Under the pieces are notes generated by a model. It was not told where the DNA came from. It searched no databases and saw only the letters and a list, made by a program, of their open reading frames with translations. This document shows positions 50,545 through 59,883 of a DNA stretch of 64,000 nt, piece by piece. The position numbers and the translations under genes are program-made. The DNA is from Stenotrophomonas sp. 57 (GTDB taxonomy: Bacteria > Pseudomonadota > Gammaproteobacteria > Xanthomonadales > Xanthomonadaceae), in the NCBI RefSeq assembly GCF_030291075.1, contig NZ_CP127407.1, positions 432,001 through 496,000 on the forward strand. The letters run 5' to 3'. Position 1 is the first letter of the stretch. Each line of letters begins with the position of its first letter.

Positions 50545-52161
50545 CTACTCCACTCCCTCACGCTCGATCGGCACGCTACGCGGGTTCTGCATGTCCTCCC
50601 GCGCCGCGCCGTAGCGCTGCTGCCGCTTGTGGTGGAAGGCCACGAACTCATCCCGCGGCAGCGGCCGCGAGAACAGCCAGCCCTGCCCGAACTCCACGTG
50701 CCGGCTGTGCAGGTAGGCCAGCTGTGCTTCGGTCTCCACGCCCTCGGCCACCACCCACAGCCCCAGTTCCTTGGCCATGTCGATGATGTGCGGCGTCACC
50801 GGGCTGGTCGCACTCTCGGTGCCGATCGCATCGATGAACGACTTGTCGATCTTCAACGCATCCAGCGGCAGCTGCTCCAGGTATTGCAGGCTGGAGAAGC
50901 CCACGCCGAAATCATCGATGGCCACGCTGTGGCCGGCGCGACGGGCCTGCGCCAGCATGGTGCGGGCGCGGTCCAGGTCGAGGAAGCCGCGCTCGGTGGC
51001 CTCCATCCAGATCTGTTGCGGCAGGATGCCGCTGCCGGCCATGTGCTTGGAGATCATCTTCAATGCACGACCGCTGCTGATGTCCTCGGCGGCAAGATTG
51101 ATCGCGATGTGCGCGCTCCGGTCGGCCACCAGCAGCTCGCGCATGTCGCGCACCACGTTCTCGATCACCAGGTCGGTAACGTCGGCGATCATTCCGGCTT
51201 CCTCGGCCAATGGAATGAACAGGTCCGGACGCACCTGGGTGCCATCCGGGCGCTGCCAGCGGATCAACGCCTCGGCGCCGACGCAGATGCCGGTATCCAG
51301 CTCGATGATCGGCTGGTAGTGCAGGTACAGCTCGCGGCGCCGGATCGCGGTGGCCAGTTCGCCGCGCAGCGACAGGCGGCGACGTGACAGCCAGATCACC
51401 AGGCCGGCACCCGCGGCGGCCAGCAGCACGCCCAGTGGTACGAACAGCCACGCCTGCTGGCGGAACGTGGCCGCCAGCGCGGTACGTGGTGTGGTTGCGA
51501 TCGCCAGCCATTCCTCGTTGCGCGCGGTCGCATACAGCGTGTTCTGGTCAAGGCCCTCACCGGGGTTGCGCAGCATGGCCATCAGCAACGCTGTGTCCAT
51601 GCCTTCCTGCCTGGCCAGCAGGCGCCCATCCGGGCTGGCCAAGGCCAGGCGCACGTGCGGATCGACGATGACATCGACGAAGCGGCGCGGATCCATCAGC
51701 ACGTCGTAGCTGCCATAGAGGATCGCCAGCATCCGCCGCCGGCCGCTGGCTTCCGGGCGCACGTCCACCGCGATTCCCGCGCCATCACTGGTGACGTGGT
51801 CGGGCTTGGGCTGGTTGACGTCCGAATGGAACGCCCCCCACGAGGTGCAGCGCAGCTTGCCGTCTTCGAAATAGCCCATCTGGTCGGCCGCCGGCGTGGT
51901 CATCACCAGCGTCTGCATGCGCCGGATATGCTCGGGCGAACACGGTTGTGCCACGCTGGCCTGCGCCGACTGCATGGCGTGCAGTGCTTCGTGGTAGGAC
52001 AGGTCCGATCGACGAAGGGTGCGCATGGCGATGTCGCGCAGCCGTTCCTGTTCCACGCTGACGGCACGGTCCCAGGTGGCGTAGGCCATGACGGCGATCG
52101 GTACCGCAGCGGCCAGCAGGGCCAGCGCGGTACCGCCGATGATGACGCGCAGGCGGCTCAT
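50545..52161 (-). CDS. CSS-motif EAL-domain c-di-GMP phosphodiesterase
   Basis: 538 residues from ATG 52161. An N-terminal membrane helix (residues 6-28) precedes a periplasmic CSS-like domain of about 200 residues with Cys74 (AQPCSPEHI) and Cys105 in CTSWG, the redox pair of this class. A second membrane helix follows at about 238-260. The cytoplasmic EAL domain starts near 275: HYQPIIELDTG, GAEALIRW (EAL motif), ITINLAAED-like NLAAED, DDFGVGFSSLQYL (with the metal-binding DD), KIDKSF and AEGVET. All catalytic residues appear present, so it should hydrolyse c-di-GMP. Periplasmic thiol oxidation controls homologues in E. coli. Confidence 0.92.
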   Translation of the reverse strand: MSRLRVIIGGTALALLAAAVPIAVMAYATWDRAVSVEQERLRDIAMRTLRRSDLSYHEALHAMQSAQASVAQPCSPEHIRRMQTLVMTTPAADQMGYFEDGKLRCTSWGAFHSDVNQPKPDHVTSDGAGIAVDVRPEASGRRRMLAILYGSYDVLMDPRRFVDVIVDPHVRLALASPDGRLLARQEGMDTALLMAMLRNPGEGLDQNTLYATARNEEWLAIATTPRTALAATFRQQAWLFVPLGVLLAAAGAGLVIWLSRRRLSLRGELATAIRRRELYLHYQPIIELDTGICVGAEALIRWQRPDGTQVRPDLFIPLAEEAGMIADVTDLVIENVVRDMRELLVADRSAHIAINLAAEDISSGRALKMISKHMAGSGILPQQIWMEATERGFLDLDRARTMLAQARRAGHSVAIDDFGVGFSSLQYLEQLPLDALKIDKSFIDAIGTESATSPVTPHIIDMAKELGLWVVAEGVETEAQLAYLHSRHVEFGQGWLFSRPLPRDEFVAFHHKRQQRYGAAREDMQNPRSVPIEREGVE

Positions 52162-52389
52162 GGCCGGGGCTCCGGCAGGGCGGGCAGGGCAGGGCGCATG
52201 GTCGGGCCGGTCCGTGGGCAGGTGCGGCTATCTGAGCATGGCGCCGGGCCGGGCGGAATGGGCACGACCCGGTATTTCGTCACATTGTGATGAAAGCGGC
52301 CAGGTTTGACGGAATCAGCCCACCCGGCGCTGGCGCTTCGGCGCACGGAGGACTACCGTCGAACGCTTCGCCCGCCCCTTCCCGCGCCC

Positions 52390-53763
52390 ATGACCGAGCC
52401 CGCCACGCCCCCCGAGCACCTGCGCCGCAGCCTGTCCAACCGCCACCTGCAACTGATCGCCATCGGCGGTGCCATCGGCACCGGCCTGTTCATGGGCTCG
52501 GGCAAGACCATCAGCCTGGCCGGCCCGTCCATTGTCTTCGTCTACCTGATCATCGGCGCGATGCTGTTCTTCGTGATGCGCGCGATGGGCGAGCTGCTGC
52601 TGTCCAATCTGAACTACAAGTCCTTCATCGATTTCTCCACCGACCTGCTCGGCCCATGGGCCGGGTTCTTCTGTGGATGGACGTACTGGTTCTGCTGGAT
52701 CGTCACCGCCATCGCCGACGTGATCGCGATTGCCGCCTATGCGCAGTTCTGGTTCCCGGGGCTTGAGGCCTGGAAGCCGGCGCTGGCGTGCGTGTTGCTG
52801 CTGCTGTCGTTGAACCTGGTGACGGTGAAGCTGTTTGGCGAGATGGAATTCTGGTTCGCGCTGATCAAGATCGTGGCGATCTGCGCGCTGATCATTACCG
52901 GCGCCGGGCTGGTGGCCTGGGGCTTCACCTCGCCCAGTGGCCATACCGCGGCGCTGTCGAACCTGTGGAATGACGGCGGCATGTTCCCGATGGGCCTGGT
53001 CGGCTTTTTCGCCGGTTTCCAGATTGCGGTGTTCGCCTTCGTCGGCATCGAGCTGGTCGGCACCACCGCCGCCGAAACCGCCGACCCCGAGCGCAACCTG
53101 CCCAAGGCGATCAATTCGATTCCGGTGCGCATCATCATCTTCTACGTGCTGGCGCTGATCGCGATCATGGCGGTCACGCCGTGGCGCCAGGTGGTACCGG
53201 ACAAGAGCCCGTTCGTGCAGTTGTTCGTTCTGGCCGGCATTCCGGCCGCGGCCAGCCTGATCAACTTCGTGGTGCTGACCTCTGCCACGTCCTCGGCCAA
53301 CAGCGGCATCTTCTCCACCAGCCGCATGCTGTACGGCCTGGCCGAAGAGGGCCACGCCCCGCGCGGGTTGTCGCGGTTGTCACGCGCGGCGGTGCCGGCC
53401 CGCGGCCTGCTGTTCTCCTGCCTGTGCCTGCTGGGCGGCACGTTGCTGATCTACCTGATCCCGAACCTGGTGACGGCGTTCACCCTGGTGACCACGCTGG
53501 CCACCGTGCTCTTCATTTTCGTCTGGTCGCTGATCCTGGTGGCCTACATGGTCTACCGCCGCCGCTATCCGGAGCGCCACGCCGCCTCGATCTTCAAGAT
53601 GCCCGGTGGCGTCGCCATGTGCTGGGCCTGCCTGGTGTTCTTCGCCGGCGTACTGGTGCTGCTGAGCCTGCAGGGCGACACCCGCCAGGCGTTGATGGCC
53701 AGCCCAGCGTGGTTCGTGCTGCTGGGCGTGGGGTATTGGGTGCGGCGCAGGGCGGCGAAATGA
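52390..53763 (+). CDS. cycA: D-serine/D-alanine/glycine permease
   Basis: 457 residues from ATG 52390; the track of open frame continues back to a TTG at 52306 but MTEPATPPEHLRRSLSNRHL matches the family start. The similarity to E. coli CycA can be read directly: IAIGGAIGTGLFMGSGKTIS, VFVYLIIGAMLFFVMRAMGE, LGPWAGFFCGWTYWFCWIVT, AVFAFVGIELVGTTAAET, and SANSGIFSTSRMLYGLAEEG. Twelve membrane helices of the amino acid-polyamine-organocation family. It imports glycine, D-alanine and D-serine by proton symport; in E. coli this transporter also takes up D-cycloserine. A SMAG element follows. Confidence 0.93.
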   Translation: MTEPATPPEHLRRSLSNRHLQLIAIGGAIGTGLFMGSGKTISLAGPSIVFVYLIIGAMLFFVMRAMGELLLSNLNYKSFIDFSTDLLGPWAGFFCGWTYWFCWIVTAIADVIAIAAYAQFWFPGLEAWKPALACVLLLLSLNLVTVKLFGEMEFWFALIKIVAICALIITGAGLVAWGFTSPSGHTAALSNLWNDGGMFPMGLVGFFAGFQIAVFAFVGIELVGTTAAETADPERNLPKAINSIPVRIIIFYVLALIAIMAVTPWRQVVPDKSPFVQLFVLAGIPAAASLINFVVLTSATSSANSGIFSTSRMLYGLAEEGHAPRGLSRLSRAAVPARGLLFSCLCLLGGTLLIYLIPNLVTAFTLVTTLATVLFIFVWSLILVAYMVYRRRYPERHAASIFKMPGGVAMCWACLVFFAGVLVLLSLQGDTRQALMASPAWFVLLGVGYWVRRRAAK

Positions 53764-53812
53764 CCGGGAATGCGGGGATTCTGTACTGCCGAAAATCGGA
53801 AACGACGGAGAT

Positions 53813-53857
53813 CGGAACGCCGGAACGCCGGAACGCCGGAACGTCGGAACGTCGGAA
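53813..53857. repeat. 8-bp tandem repeat
   Basis: About five units of CGGAACGC, the later ones reading CGGAACGT, between the cycA stop and a SMAG element. It resembles the tandem arrays next to the SMAG element at 5673 in placement, though not in sequence. Confidence 0.8.
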
Positions 53858-53861
53858 ATCG

Positions 53862-53949
53862 GTAGAGTCGACTGTTAGTCGACTGCTCTCCCATGGGCCA
53901 CCGGAAAACCTCGCCCTGCGCGCGATAGTCGACTAACAGTCGACTCTAC
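53862..53949. repeat. SMAG-type palindromic repeat pair
   Basis: Inverted GTAGAGTCGACTGTTAGTCG / complement pair. Three GGTACC hexamers follow at 53951-53968. Confidence 0.9.
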
Positions 53950-54046
53950 CGGTACCGGTACCGGTACCGTGCCAGTGCTGGTCCCTGGACCCGTCCCACC
54001 CCTATTCACTTGGCGTTAGCGGCTGCGGCCGGATCATCCGGCCGCC

Positions 54047-54823
54047 ATGTTCCCCCGCCCTGCCGCCATCGCGCTGTTGCTGCTGCCCAGCCTGTGGCCC
54101 GGGCCGGCCGCTGCGCGCACCGTCTACCGCTGCGTGCAGGGCAACACCGTCAGCCTGGCCACTGCCCCGGAACCCGGCTCGCGCTGTACCCCCAGGGAAA
54201 TCGACGACAACGCCATCCAGACACCGAACCTGTGGGGCAACATGGGTGTGTTCAGTGGTGTGCTGTACGAGCGAGAGCAGGATGGCGTGCTGGTCTACTC
54301 CACCCGCAACCTGCCCGGCTCGAAGGTTTTCCTGAAGTTCACCGTGGCCACGCCGCCGGGTGAACCCGCCCACGAGGGCCTTGGCAAGGTCGGCAAACCG
54401 CAGCTGGCGCAGCATGCCAAGCAGTTCAAGGCCGCCGCCAAGGCCACCGGCGTGGATGACGCCTGGCTGCGCGCGATCGCCCACGCCGAAAGCAACTTCG
54501 ATCCGTTGGCGGTCTCGACCAAGGGCGCGCAGGGCGTGATGCAGCTGATGCCGGAGACCGCGCAGGAGTACGGCGTGAATGATCCGTTCTCGCCGCAGCA
54601 GTCGATCGACGGTGGCGCCCGCTACATGCGCGCGCTGCTGCGCCGCTACAACGGTGACCGGCCGCTGGCGGCGGCGGCCTACAACGCCGGTATCGGTGCG
54701 GTCACCCGCTACAAGGGCGTGCCGCCGTATGCCGAGACCCTGGCCTACGTGGACAAGGTGATGGCGCTGTACGCGCGCTATCGCGAGGCGATGGGCATCC
54801 GTACCGAGGTGCCGGCGCACTAG
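54047..54823 (+). CDS. Lytic transglycosylase (SLT domain), exported
   Basis: 258 residues from ATG 54047, with a signal peptide (IALLLLPSLWPGPAAA). An N-terminal region of about 95 residues holds two Cys (YRCVQG, SRCTP) that likely pair. The goose-lysozyme-like SLT domain starts near residue 120: LRAIAHAESNFDPLAVSTKGAQGVMQLMP with catalytic Glu148, then DGGARYMRALLRRYNGD and AAYNAGIGAVTRYKGVPPYAET. It cleaves peptidoglycan to 1,6-anhydromuropeptides in the periplasm. The single-copy stand-alone position points to wall turnover, but such enzymes also open holes for secretion machines. Confidence 0.93.
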   Translation: MFPRPAAIALLLLPSLWPGPAAARTVYRCVQGNTVSLATAPEPGSRCTPREIDDNAIQTPNLWGNMGVFSGVLYEREQDGVLVYSTRNLPGSKVFLKFTVATPPGEPAHEGLGKVGKPQLAQHAKQFKAAAKATGVDDAWLRAIAHAESNFDPLAVSTKGAQGVMQLMPETAQEYGVNDPFSPQQSIDGGARYMRALLRRYNGDRPLAAAAYNAGIGAVTRYKGVPPYAETLAYVDKVMALYARYREAMGIRTEVPAH

Positions 54824-54851
54824 GCGGACGGTGCTGCCTGCACGTGGCGTT

Positions 54852-54910
54852 GTAGAGCCGAGCCCATGCTCGGCTGCATCAATTGCAGCCGAGCGTGGGC
54901 TCGGCTCTAC
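54852..54910. repeat. SMAG-type palindromic repeat pair (GCCGAGC subtype)
   Basis: GTAGAGCCGAGCCCATGCTC on the left and GAGCGTGGGCTCGGCTCTAC on the right, with a short AT-rich loop. It lies between the transglycosylase stop and the convergent TPR gene. Confidence 0.9.
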
Positions 54911-54921
54911 ACAAAAGCCGC

Positions 54922-56442
54922 TCAGCGCGAGGTGGAGGTGCTGACCAGTTCGTAGCGTTCGATGCGGCCAAGACGGGCAACTTCCGCCTGCACGTCAGCG
55001 CGCTGCTTCAGCGCACGCCAGGCCGCATCGATCTTCACGTCGCCCGGCAGCGACGGGTAGGTACGCATGTCCTGCAGGCTGGCCAGTGTCTCGCCACGGT
55101 CGATGGGGGAGCGCAGTTGATCGATCAGCACGGCGGCTGCCCCCTCCAGGTTGCCTTCGTCCAGCAGCATCTCACGATGGAAAAGGTGGGCGTCGTTGCG
55201 CTCGGCAAGGATCACGCTGCGCGCAGCGTCCATCGCCCTGGCATCACCGCGCTCGCGGGCGGCGGTGAACTGCACCAGGGCTTGTGCGGCCTTGCCGTAC
55301 CCGGCGAGGCCCTGGATAGCGTTCACCGCCTGCGCGGCGTCCTGCATGCGCCCGAGCGAGGTGAGCACGAAGCTGACATTCAACTGATGCTCGATGCCGT
55401 CCGGGCCCAGCGCACCAATGCGGGCCGCCTGTTGCGCCGCCGCCAGTGCATCGTCGGTGCGCCCGAGCCGGCGCAGTGCGGTGAACCGGCTGTTGAGCAG
55501 CCACGCCACCCATTCGGCTTCCTGCGCCGACGGGGACTCGCCCTCGGCCGCTGCACGGGCCATGCCATCGGTCAGCGCCAGCACTTCCTCGTTGCGGTCC
55601 AGCATCAGCAGCGTGCTGCTGAATTCGGCCATGCGTGCATCCAGCTTGCGATCCAGCAGGCCTGATACGCGCAGTTCGTCCAGGTGCTTCTGTGCAGCCT
55701 GCACGGGATCAAAGCGCGGATCGGTGCGGTCGACGTAGCGATCGAAGCGCTTGTCACTGCGCAGGCGAATGATCTCGGCGGGGGCGGTGATGCGGGCCAA
55801 GGTGGCGGGAATGTCGTCGCCGCGACCGTTGTCGGCCTGCAGCGTGGCCAAGGCCAGCCACAGTCCGGTCGGTTCCAGGCCACCGCTCTTCCAGCCGTTG
55901 TCGAACAGTGCCTGCAGCAGCTCCATGCGCTGCTGCGGCTGGTCGCGCAGGCGGTACTGCAGATAGTTGACGGCCTGGTGTTCGAGCGGCAGCGGCGCGT
56001 CGGCATGCTTCAGCGCCTGCACCAGATATTGGGTGGCCGGAACGGGCCTGTTCTCGGACAGTTCCAGCGACATCAGGGTCAGCAGGATCTGCGCATCCTC
56101 CGGCAGTGCCTCCTGCGCCCGTTGCAGGTAGCGGCGGGCCTGCTCGGGCTTCTTCTGCACCATCGCGGTCCAGCCGGCCACCTGCGCGGCGCGGCCGCGG
56201 TGCTCGGCATCGAAGTCGTCCAGCAGCGGGTCTTCCATCAGCCGCTCCATCGCGATCAGCGCACCCAGCGTGTTGCCACTGCGCGATTGCTGGATCGCCT
56301 CATCCCATCGCGTGGCATAGGCCATGTGTACGGCGTCGCTGGTGACCGACGGCTTCTGCGGCGCCACCGTGATCGATGCGGAAGCGGATGTGCTGGCCAG
56401 TGCGGCGATCAGCAGGGCGGCGAGGGGGAGCGTGCGGGGCAT
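54922..56442 (-). CDS. Exported TPR-repeat protein
   Basis: 506 residues from ATG 56442, starting a signal peptide (LPLAALLIAALASTSASA). The body is helical throughout with TPR-like pairs: WDEAIQQSRSGNTLGALIAMERL, QVAGWTAMVQKKPEQARRYLQRAQEALP, ILLTLMSLELSENRPVPATQYLVQAL, FTALRRLGRTDDALAAAQQAARI and FVLTSLGRMQDAAQAVNAI. Probably a periplasmic scaffold. The early MAYATRWDEAI and SDKRFDRYVDRTDPRFDP segments are distinctive. It is divergent from the NHL-M23 gene and may work with it in the envelope, though only position supports that. Confidence 0.8.
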   Translation of the reverse strand: MPRTLPLAALLIAALASTSASASITVAPQKPSVTSDAVHMAYATRWDEAIQQSRSGNTLGALIAMERLMEDPLLDDFDAEHRGRAAQVAGWTAMVQKKPEQARRYLQRAQEALPEDAQILLTLMSLELSENRPVPATQYLVQALKHADAPLPLEHQAVNYLQYRLRDQPQQRMELLQALFDNGWKSGGLEPTGLWLALATLQADNGRGDDIPATLARITAPAEIIRLRSDKRFDRYVDRTDPRFDPVQAAQKHLDELRVSGLLDRKLDARMAEFSSTLLMLDRNEEVLALTDGMARAAAEGESPSAQEAEWVAWLLNSRFTALRRLGRTDDALAAAQQAARIGALGPDGIEHQLNVSFVLTSLGRMQDAAQAVNAIQGLAGYGKAAQALVQFTAARERGDARAMDAARSVILAERNDAHLFHREMLLDEGNLEGAAAVLIDQLRSPIDRGETLASLQDMRTYPSLPGDVKIDAAWRALKQRADVQAEVARLGRIERYELVSTSTSR

Positions 56443-56606
56443 GGAGGATCTCCATCCGTGGGAACCGCATTGAACCTGCTGTGGCCAGCGAGAACAAGCG
56501 CGGTGCATGGAATTCTGGTATCCGGCCGTACGATTGGCCGTGGCGCATGCCGTGCTCAGCGTCTATTGTCTGTGCCTCTTCACACAGCAGCAGGCAGCGC
56601 AGCACG

Positions 56607-58688
56607 ATGGCACGGTGGCAATGGATGGCGGCAGGCGTGGCGTTGGCGACGGTAGTGGCATTGGCCGCAACCTGGTGGGAGACACCGCTGCCTACGCTGG
56701 CTGAACCCGCGGGTCCGGCTCCAACGCCGTTGGCGTGGACCGCGCAGATCGAACCGCTGGCCGGCGATGGCCACCCGGGTGACCGCGACGGCGCCGCCGC
56801 GCAGGCACGTTTCGCCGATCCGTACGCGTTGCTGCGCAGTGCCGATGGCAGCGTGTATTTCACCGATGCCGGTGACAACAACCGGATCCGTCGCCGCCTT
56901 CCCGATGGCCACGTCGAAACCGTAGCCGGGCAGGGCGAGGGGCGCGTTGACGGCCCGGCACTACAGGCCAGTTTCAATACGCCCTCGGGCATTGCCGCCG
57001 ACGCGCAGGGCAACCTGTATGTGGCCGACACCGGCAACCATGCGATCCGCCGCATCGGCACCGACGGCCAGGTAACCACGCTGGCGGGCGGTGAACAGGG
57101 CTATGCCGATGGGCCGGCCGCGCAGGCGCGCTTTGATGCGCCGATGGGCATCGCGGTGGACGCGCAGGGCCAGGTCTACGTGGCCGATACCTACAACGAC
57201 CGTATTCGGGTGATCGGCACCGACGGCACGGTGCGCACCCTGGCCGGTGGTGAGCGGCCGGGATCGGCCGATGGCGTGGGCAGCGTTGCGCGTTTCGATA
57301 CGCCGGTGGCGCTGGCCTTCGATGCGCACGGTGCGCTGCTGGTGGCCGATCTGTTCAACAACGCGGTACGCCGTGTCGGCATGGATGGCACGGTCAGCAC
57401 CGTGGTGGGGGGCGGAGGTGTGATCAATGGCCCGCTGTCGCTGGCCACCACCCACGATGGCGTGCTGTACGTGGGCGACATGGATGGCCGCATCGTGCAG
57501 GTGACGCCGCAGGGCCACCAGATCGCGCTGGTCGGCAACGGTCGACTGCCACGCCTGGCCCGCCCCAGTGGCCTGGCGATGGACGCCGACGGCAGCGTGC
57601 TGGTGGCCGATGCCACCGCCTACCGTCTGCACCGCCTGCGCCCGCTTCCGGTGGGTGAGCTGCCCGCGCCGGCGCTGGTCGGCCCGGCCGCCGATGCCAC
57701 GCTGCCCGATACTGGCGGACGCTGGCCGCTGGCCCCGCAGGATGGCTGGCACGAAGTGGTCGGCACGTTGGGGGAAGTGCGCGGCAACTTCAAGGGCGAG
57801 AGTCGCCATCACCTGCATGGCGGCTTCGACGTGCGCGGTGACGTGGGCCAGACCGTGCTGGCGATCGCCGACGGCAAGATCAGCAGCCCGATGGCGGCCT
57901 GGAGCCTGGGTGAGCAGGCCGAGGGCCTGGCGGTGGACCGCCTCAAGTACATCCACATGCGGGTGGGCCGCACCCCGCGCAATGAACCCTTCGATGGGCG
58001 CTGGCAGGCGCTGTACGACGAACAGGGCAGGCTGGAGCGGATGCGCGTACGGCGTGGCATGCGCATCCATGTTGGGGACCGCCTGGGCAGCATCAACAAT
58101 CAGGCGCATGTGCACCTGGCCGTCGGCACCAGCGGCTTCGAGACCAACGCCGTGGCACTGGGTTTCCACAACTACGCCGACCACTTCGCGCCGCGCATCA
58201 CCGATGTGGCGCTGCTGGACGACAACGACCAACCGATGGCTGCGGGCAGCGATGGCGTGGTGATGGTGGCGCGGCAGGGGCGTGGCGTGCAGATCGTGGT
58301 GGAGGCCTGGGACCAGGTCGATAACAATCTGCCGCGGCGCCGCCTGGGCATGTACCAGGTGGGCTACCAGATCCTCGATGCGGGCGGCCAACCGCTGCAG
58401 GGCTACGAGCAGCCGCGTTGGAACATCGTGTTCAACCGCATGCCGCCGCAGCGGGAGGCTGTGCGCGTGGCCTACGCGCCGGACAGCGGCATCACCGTGC
58501 ATGGCAGCGCGGTGACCCGTTTCCGCTACCTTGCCACCAACACCGTGCGCGATGGCCTGATGGAAACCGGCCGCTGGCAGCCGGCGGCGCTGCCGCCGGG
58601 CGAGTACGTCGTGCGTGCCAGCGTGCGCGATTACAGCGGCAACGAAGGCATCGGCCCGCGCGAGATCAGGGTGCGGCTGCTGCCATAG
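56607..58688 (+). CDS. NHL beta-propeller fused to an M23-like peptidase domain
   Basis: 693 residues from ATG 56607. A membrane anchor (residues 5-22) is followed by five or six NHL repeats between about 45 and 345, each with text like FNTPSGIAADAQGNLYVADTGNHAIRRI. From about 370 to 520 lies an M23-like fold: HGGFDVRGDVGQTVLAIADGKIS holds the H-x3-D zinc pair (about 403-407), and QAHVHLAV gives the H-x-H (about 499-501). The C-terminal 170 residues are a further beta-rich domain. If active it would cut peptide cross-links in peptidoglycan under control of the propeller. The domain order is unusual. It overlaps the convergent YciI gene by 23 bp. Confidence 0.85.
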   Translation: MARWQWMAAGVALATVVALAATWWETPLPTLAEPAGPAPTPLAWTAQIEPLAGDGHPGDRDGAAAQARFADPYALLRSADGSVYFTDAGDNNRIRRRLPDGHVETVAGQGEGRVDGPALQASFNTPSGIAADAQGNLYVADTGNHAIRRIGTDGQVTTLAGGEQGYADGPAAQARFDAPMGIAVDAQGQVYVADTYNDRIRVIGTDGTVRTLAGGERPGSADGVGSVARFDTPVALAFDAHGALLVADLFNNAVRRVGMDGTVSTVVGGGGVINGPLSLATTHDGVLYVGDMDGRIVQVTPQGHQIALVGNGRLPRLARPSGLAMDADGSVLVADATAYRLHRLRPLPVGELPAPALVGPAADATLPDTGGRWPLAPQDGWHEVVGTLGEVRGNFKGESRHHLHGGFDVRGDVGQTVLAIADGKISSPMAAWSLGEQAEGLAVDRLKYIHMRVGRTPRNEPFDGRWQALYDEQGRLERMRVRRGMRIHVGDRLGSINNQAHVHLAVGTSGFETNAVALGFHNYADHFAPRITDVALLDDNDQPMAAGSDGVVMVARQGRGVQIVVEAWDQVDNNLPRRRLGMYQVGYQILDAGGQPLQGYEQPRWNIVFNRMPPQREAVRVAYAPDSGITVHGSAVTRFRYLATNTVRDGLMETGRWQPAALPPGEYVVRASVRDYSGNEGIGPREIRVRLLP

Positions 58689-59073
58689 CCGTGGCCGGGG
58701 CGCCGCAGCGTTCGCGCTCGGCGTCCATGTCTTCCAGCGGCCGCACTTCGATGCTGCCGAAGCGGGCCCACGGGAAGTCGCGGGCGATGCGCATGGCTTC
58801 GTCGCGGTCGCGGGCGATGATCAGGTTGAAGCCGGCCAGCAGTTCGCGGGTTTCGGCGAACGGGCCATCCAGTACACGGCTGTGGCCATCGCGCACACGC
58901 AGGGTCTGCGCGGTGTCGACCGGCTGCAGTTTCTGCGCTACCAGCAGCGTGCCCTCGGCCTGCAGCTGGTCGGCGTGGGCGAGGCAGTCGCGCATCAGCG
59001 CATTGAACTCTTCGATGGGCAGCGCCTGCAGCAAGGCAGGCTCGATGTAGATCAGAAGCAGGTACTGCTGCAT
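58666..59073 (-). CDS. DGPF/YciI-like protein (ECF42 partner)
   Basis: 135 residues from ATG 59073. The family start MQQYLLLIYIEP and the VLDGPFAETRELLAGFNLI motif, including DGPF itself, are intact, with a His/Asp pair in DCLAHADQL and RDRDEAMRIARDFP near the end. YciI-like proteins are small ferredoxin-fold units with a possible His/Asp catalytic pair and unknown substrate. DGPF proteins are the hallmark neighbours of ECF42 sigma factors, one of which lies 2.6 kb away. The Ala-rich C-terminus overlaps the convergent NHL-M23 gene. Confidence 0.85.
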   Translation of the reverse strand: MQQYLLLIYIEPALLQALPIEEFNALMRDCLAHADQLQAEGTLLVAQKLQPVDTAQTLRVRDGHSRVLDGPFAETRELLAGFNLIIARDRDEAMRIARDFPWARFGSIEVRPLEDMDAERERCGAPATAMAAAAP

Positions 59074-59165
59074 GGCACGGTCCTGGCGGGGGCGGGGTGT
59101 CCATGATGGCGCAGGTTTGCCTGTCGGCATGCTGCAGCGCGAAAAGCCGCCTGCGGCGGGCGATC

Positions 59166-59395
59166 GGCGAACGGCGGAGCCCCTCCGTGGTGGGGTGGGT
59201 GGGTCGCTGAAATCTCGGGTTCTTGGATTTGGCCGGGTGGGGAGGCAGGGCAGGGGGCGCTGCAAGTACGTCCATGTTAGCTCGGTCGCCGCATCCATGC
59301 GGCTCACGCCCCTGTCCTGCCTCCCCACCCGGCCTTGGACAGATCTCTGCGGCCGACCCAACACGGGAAATCAACAACAAGAGCAAAAGCGGGTC
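59166..59395 (-). repeat. Modular hairpin repeat, copy B
   Basis: In minus orientation: 5' module 59335-59395 (TTGATTTCCCG, then GCCGCAGAGATCTGTCC), a 104-bp hairpin at 59231-59334 whose core differs from copy A by about one base, and 3' module 59166-59206 (CCACGGAGGGGCTCCGCCG). The outer stem differs from copy A on both arms in a compensating way. Confidence 0.85.
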
Positions 59396-59431
59396 GCTTC
59401 GCTCGCAAAGCCGAGGCCGCCAGCCAACCGC

Positions 59432-59760
59432 CGTTGCTTTTGCCGTTGCCTTTGCCTTTGCCTTTTTTCTTGATCTTCCCGGGGTGGATACCGCAGGCAG
59501 GAAACTGTCCAGGGCCGGGCGGGTAGGCGGGGCGGGGGTGTCCGCGGCATGGGCCCGAGGCATGCCTCGGGCGGGTTGGGCACGATGCCCAACCCCGGTC
59601 TTGCCGTGTGCGCAGGACAGCGCACACGAGCAAGCCGCGGTCAAGCCCCCAGGGACGGGTTTACGGCGTCCCCCGACCCGTCTACCCGCCCGGCAAAGCC
59701 CAGGAACCCAGCTTTCAGCGACCCACCCAACCCACCACGGAGGGGCTCCGCCGTTCGCCG
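59432..59760 (+). repeat. Modular hairpin repeat, copy C with a different insert
   Basis: 5' module 59432-59512 (GTTGCTTTTGCCGTTGCCTT repeats, then GGGGTGGATACCGCA and TGTCC), a 182-bp insert at 59513-59694 with outer arms GGCCGGGCGGGTAG / CTACCCGCCCGG and several inner hairpins, and a 3' module 59719-59760 ending in GGAGGGGCTCCGCCGTTCGC. The flanks match copies A and B but the hairpin is unrelated. Confidence 0.8.
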
Positions 59761-59883
59761 ACCTCCGCCGAAGGCGCGCTTTCCACGGAAGAAATAATTT
59801 TTAGAGGACGTGTCGATTCCCAGCCCCTTGGTTCGTTGTACCCAGTGAAGGGCACGCACCACGCGTCCCCACGGGAGACTGCA

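Larger units (their letters stand above)
59074..59883. other. 810-bp intergenic region of modular repeats
   Basis: No credible gene. It is filled by repeat copies B (59166-59395, minus orientation) and C (59432-59760, plus orientation), set head to head, and the promoter region of the YciI gene at 59884. The open frames here are by-products of the GC-rich repeats. Confidence 0.8.

Noticed and set aside
59608..59883. Long N-terminal extension of the YciI protein
   Set aside because: It reads through repeat DNA; the true family start is at 59884.
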